The notes under the pieces were generated by a model. The model saw nothing but the letters and a program-made list of their open reading frames with translations, was not told where the DNA came from and made no database searches. Made by a program: the position numbers and the translations under genes. Shown here in pieces: positions 17,231 to 18,171 of a DNA stretch of 18,171 bases (position 1 is the first letter of the stretch; every line of letters begins with the position of its first letter). Origin of the DNA: an uncultured Bacteroidota bacterium (GTDB lineage: Bacteria; Bacteroidota; Bacteroidia; 2-12-FULL-35-15); NCBI GenBank assembly GCA_903889605.1, contig CAISYK010001177.1, positions 1-18,171 of the forward strand, read 5' to 3'.

Positions 17231-17458
17231 ACAGGATTAATAATATTGTTTTGCTGTCGTTTTTACAGTTATTATTACCGCTTCATGCGCTTTGTGCTGT
17301 TTGATGAAAACTATATTTACAGACTTTCCCATTAATTACTAAATTTGCATTCGAATTTATCGAATTTGTCAGGACAAATATAGGACAGCAATTTTACATT
17401 ACAGCTGTAAATAACTGCAAATTCATAAAAACAACTGGCTGATTGTTAATGCATTACA
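17231..17458. other. non-coding spacer upstream of the broken tRNA gene
   Basis: I see no gene in this stretch. It holds a tandem repeat of CGAATTT-A/G-T (17352-17360 and 17361-17369), a near-continuous palindrome ATTTGTC-AG-GACAAAT (17364-17379) and a perfect palindrome TTACAGCTGTAA (17399-17410). No strong -7 element for the tRNA is evident. Confidence 0.5.
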
Positions 17459-17501
17459 GGTTTCGTAGTTCAACGGATAGAATAGAAGTTTCCTAAACTT
17501 T
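17459..17501 (+). tRNA. tRNA-Arg(CCT), 5' part only; gene broken after the anticodon arm
   Basis: The sequence folds as the first 43 positions of a tRNA. The acceptor 5' strand is GGTTTCG (17459-17465), followed by TA. The D arm has GTTC (17468-17471) pairing with GAAT (17480-17483) and contains the GG pair of the D loop. The anticodon stem GAAGT/ACTTT encloses the loop TTCCTAA, so the anticodon CCT (17492-17494) decodes AGG. After 17501 there is no T arm, no TTCnA loop and no strand complementary to the acceptor stem. The gene is therefore cut at or just after the anticodon arm, as expected at the junction with an integrated element. Confidence 0.75.
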
Positions 17502-17525
17502 TCCCCACCTTTACCATCGAGAGAG

Positions 17526-17632
17526 AAATCTCTAACATCTCTAAAACACAGGCTATTACATTCTAAGAGGTTAGAGATTTTAATCAAAACTCTCTATTAG
17601 ATGCAATACAATCTCACAAATATCTCACAAAT
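17526..17632. repeat. cluster of ATCTC repeats, candidate integrase arm-binding sites
   Basis: ATCTCTAA occurs at 17528-17535 and 17537-17544 and in inverted form at 17571-17578, within an 11-base perfect inverted repeat (17526-17536 and 17570-17580). ATCTCACAAAT is repeated in direct tandem at 17611-17621 and 17622-17632. All five copies share the core ATCTC and lie between the broken tRNA and the integrase-type gene, where attachment-site arm repeats are expected. Binding by an integrase is inferred. Confidence 0.55.
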
Positions 17633-17661
17633 TTGCATTTCACTTTTAGACTTAAAAAATC

Positions 17662-18153
17662 ATGAGATACACAATTAATTTAGACTGCAAAACGCACTAT
17701 GTTAGTAGAGATGGGAAGTTTCCAATCTTGCTTCGAGTTTCACTAAATGGTGAACACGATTACTTAAATACAGGGAAAAGAATAAAGGAAGCTCATTACG
17801 ATAAAGAGAAAAAATCTGTTAAAGCGGGTATTACAGGATTCAGCAAACTCGCTTCTTTTATAGACAGGCAAAAATTAAGAGTTGAAAACATCATTAGCGA
17901 TTTTGATAAAAAAAGTACTGTTCCAGATTTCGTCGTCAAAGAAAATCCTTTAGATAAAGGAATTTACGTTGAAGTAACAGTAAGTAATGAAAAATCTGGA
18001 GGAAAAAATAGCCAACGTAAGGTTATGGAAAAAGCAGGACTATCTACAAGATATGTCCAACTCACGATGTCTGAGATTAAAAAAATATCAGATGATTCGA
18101 TTAATCTCATTGATTATATTAAAAATAAAATATCAATTGAAAATCAAATATAG
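17662..18153 (+). CDS. integrase N-terminal (arm DNA-binding) domain protein, no catalytic domain
   Basis: Residues 1 to about 85 (YTINLDCKTHYVSRDGKFPI, LLRVSLNGEHDYLNTGKRIK and the helix SFIDRQKLRVENIISDF) match the arm-type DNA-binding domain that opens Bacteroidota tyrosine recombinases. In a complete integrase of about 400 residues this is followed by a core-binding domain and a catalytic domain with R-H-R-Y residues. Here the frame ends after 163 residues, and residues 90-163 do not look like either domain to me. The protein could be a truncated integrase whose 3' part was replaced, or a free-standing arm-binding protein. No other frame of the last 200 bases continues the integrase. It starts 160 bases after the broken tRNA and points away from it. 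Confidence 0.65.
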   Translation: MRYTINLDCKTHYVSRDGKFPILLRVSLNGEHDYLNTGKRIKEAHYDKEKKSVKAGITGFSKLASFIDRQKLRVENIISDFDKKSTVPDFVVKENPLDKGIYVEVTVSNEKSGGKNSQRKVMEKAGLSTRYVQLTMSEIKKISDDSINLIDYIKNKISIENQI

Positions 18154-18171
18154 ATATAAAAATTATTACTA

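Larger units (their letters stand above)
17490..18171. mobile_element. left end of an integrated element in tRNA-Arg
   Basis: The host tRNA sequence stops at the anticodon arm and is replaced by unrelated DNA with short repeats and an integrase-type gene transcribed away from the junction. This is the usual layout of a tyrosine-recombinase element integrated in a tRNA gene. The anticodon arm AAGTTT-CCT-AAACTT is itself a palindrome, a good crossover core. The other end lies outside the window, so the extent and type of the element are unknown. Identification is inferred from the combination of signs. Confidence 0.55.

Noticed and set aside
17459..17660. Group I intron interrupting tRNA-Arg(CCT)
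   Set aside because: Such introns sit in the anticodon loop and the 3' exon would follow; here the anticodon stem is complete, no intron core was recognised, and no T arm or acceptor strand appears downstream before the integrase-type gene.

Overview
The window is AT-rich chromosomal DNA from a member of the Bacteroidota. The evidence is a TonB-dependent outer-membrane receptor, a secreted S9B dipeptidyl peptidase, a MetRS that starts with the family-typical residues, start sites without Shine-Dalgarno sequences, TAnnTTTG-type -7 promoter elements, and an integrase N-terminal domain of the Bacteroidota type. I cannot place it below phylum level.

Layout. Positions 1-394 are non-coding upstream DNA. 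Then come 6-phosphofructokinase (pfkA, +), a TonB-dependent receptor (-), a ModE-type winged-helix regulator (-), an S66 LD-carboxypeptidase (-), methionyl-tRNA synthetase (metG, +), a repeat-rich spacer with several hairpins, a large secreted protein with a leucine-rich N-terminal part (+), a dipeptidyl-peptidase-IV-like serine peptidase (+), a single-domain response regulator (+) and a 1350-residue histidine kinase with six PAS domains (+). The window ends with the 5' part of a broken tRNA-Arg(CCT) gene followed by an integrase-type gene, which I read as the edge of an integrated element.

How the parts work together. The regulator and the receptor lie head to tail 51 bases apart. Two copies of the same interrupted palindrome, CGATAT-N12-ATACCG, lie directly upstream of the two genes. 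The spacing and half-sites match the Mo-box bound by ModE, so I infer a molybdate (or tungstate) uptake unit made of an outer-membrane receptor and its own short regulator. The response regulator and kinase form a probable two-component pair. PfkA, MetG and the S66 peptidase are housekeeping genes (glycolysis, aminoacylation, murein turnover).

Most worth a second look: the pair of Mo-box-like sites; the tRNA-Arg gene broken just after its anticodon arm, next to a cluster of ATCTC repeats and a short integrase-like protein; the duplicated PAS units in the kinase; the TTG start of metG inside an AACTTT-rich inverted repeat; and the hairpin repeat downstream of metG.
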